In this document: one piece after another, positions 63,916 to 64,000 of the stretch | Layout: each line of letters starts with the position of its first letter | Position numbering within the stretch: the stretch's first letter is position 1 | Assembly: GCA_905221605.1 (NCBI GenBank) | Contig: CAJNDS010000002.1 | Location: forward strand, 1,479,438-1,543,437 | Length of the DNA: 64,000 nt | Direction of reading: 5' to 3' | Origin: Symbiodinium natans | Lineage: Eukaryota; Sar; Dinophyceae; Suessiales; Symbiodiniaceae | Made by a program: the position numbers and the translations under genes | Notes under the pieces: model-generated | The model's database searches: none | Told to the model about the DNA's origin: nothing | The model's input: the letters and a program-made list of their open reading frames with translations, nothing else

Positions 63916-64000
63916 GTTGATCCACAGCTGATCAGTGATCAGTGCATGTGGACGCCTGACTTGCTCAGAAGCTGCCGCACGAAATAGGGCACTTTTTTTG

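Noticed and set aside
1-64000. tRNA, rRNA, snRNA or spliced-leader genes
   Set aside because: No cloverleaf with plausible A and B boxes, no rRNA-like segment and no recognisable spliced-leader copy was noticed by eye; a covariance-model scan would be needed to exclude them.

Overview
The window looks like nuclear DNA of a dinoflagellate, most likely Symbiodiniaceae or a close relative. The evidence is combined: genes broken into many short exons; introns whose boundaries can be fixed from protein homology and that use GC and GA donors as well as GT, with acceptors of the form AG|G; repeated interstitial TTTAGGG/CCCTAAA tracts; long microsatellites inside introns; pentatricopeptide (PPR), ankyrin, EF-hand and KH-domain genes with dinoflagellate character; and a tyrosine-recombinase retrotransposon. 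No bacterial operons, rRNA, tRNA or CRISPR array were seen. Exon calls come from reading protein motifs by eye, so gene ends and many exons are incomplete.

Layout. 0-7.9 kb: AT-rich low-complexity DNA, a palindromic satellite (1.77-2.50 kb), microsatellites, a small MITE-like repeat and a telomere-like block. 7993-16604: a full-length, slightly decayed tyrosine-recombinase (DIRS/PAT/Ngaro-type) retrotransposon with split direct repeats (A1 ... B1-A2-B2). It carries a hybrid-binding/viroplasmin-like domain, a Gag-like ORF, an in-frame peptide-repeat linker, a reverse transcriptase, an RNase H interrupted by a C5-cytosine-methyltransferase-like domain, and a tyrosine recombinase. 16.6-22.9 kb: mostly unassigned, with low-complexity tracts and a few candidate exons. 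22.9-25.4 kb: EF-hand gene exons. 26.5-35.3 kb: a large plus-strand PPR gene or gene cluster, including a six-copy tandem array of 434-512 bp PPR-exon units, two of them identical by eye. 36-41 kb: unassigned candidate exons. 42.0-47.6 kb: ankyrin-repeat gene. 50.3-51.0 kb: a minus-strand ORF broken by one stop. 51.7-53.0 kb: RS-rich and other candidate exons. 53.1-54.4 kb: class I SAM-dependent methyltransferase of the Methyltransf_32 type. 58.5-61.6 kb: the C-terminal two thirds of a TrmA-type tRNA m5U methyltransferase, with a 30-nt exon. 62.3 kb to the right edge: KH-domain RNA-binding gene, probably continuing past the window.

Functional relations. All recognised host genes but one lie on the plus strand, as is common for dinoflagellate gene runs. 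They are unrelated in pathway (calcium sensing, organelle RNA processing, protein scaffolding, RNA methylation, RNA binding). The retrotransposon is the only complete multi-gene system, and it is the most interesting object here because its cytosine-methyltransferase-like domain sits between the first and second catalytic residues of RNase H.
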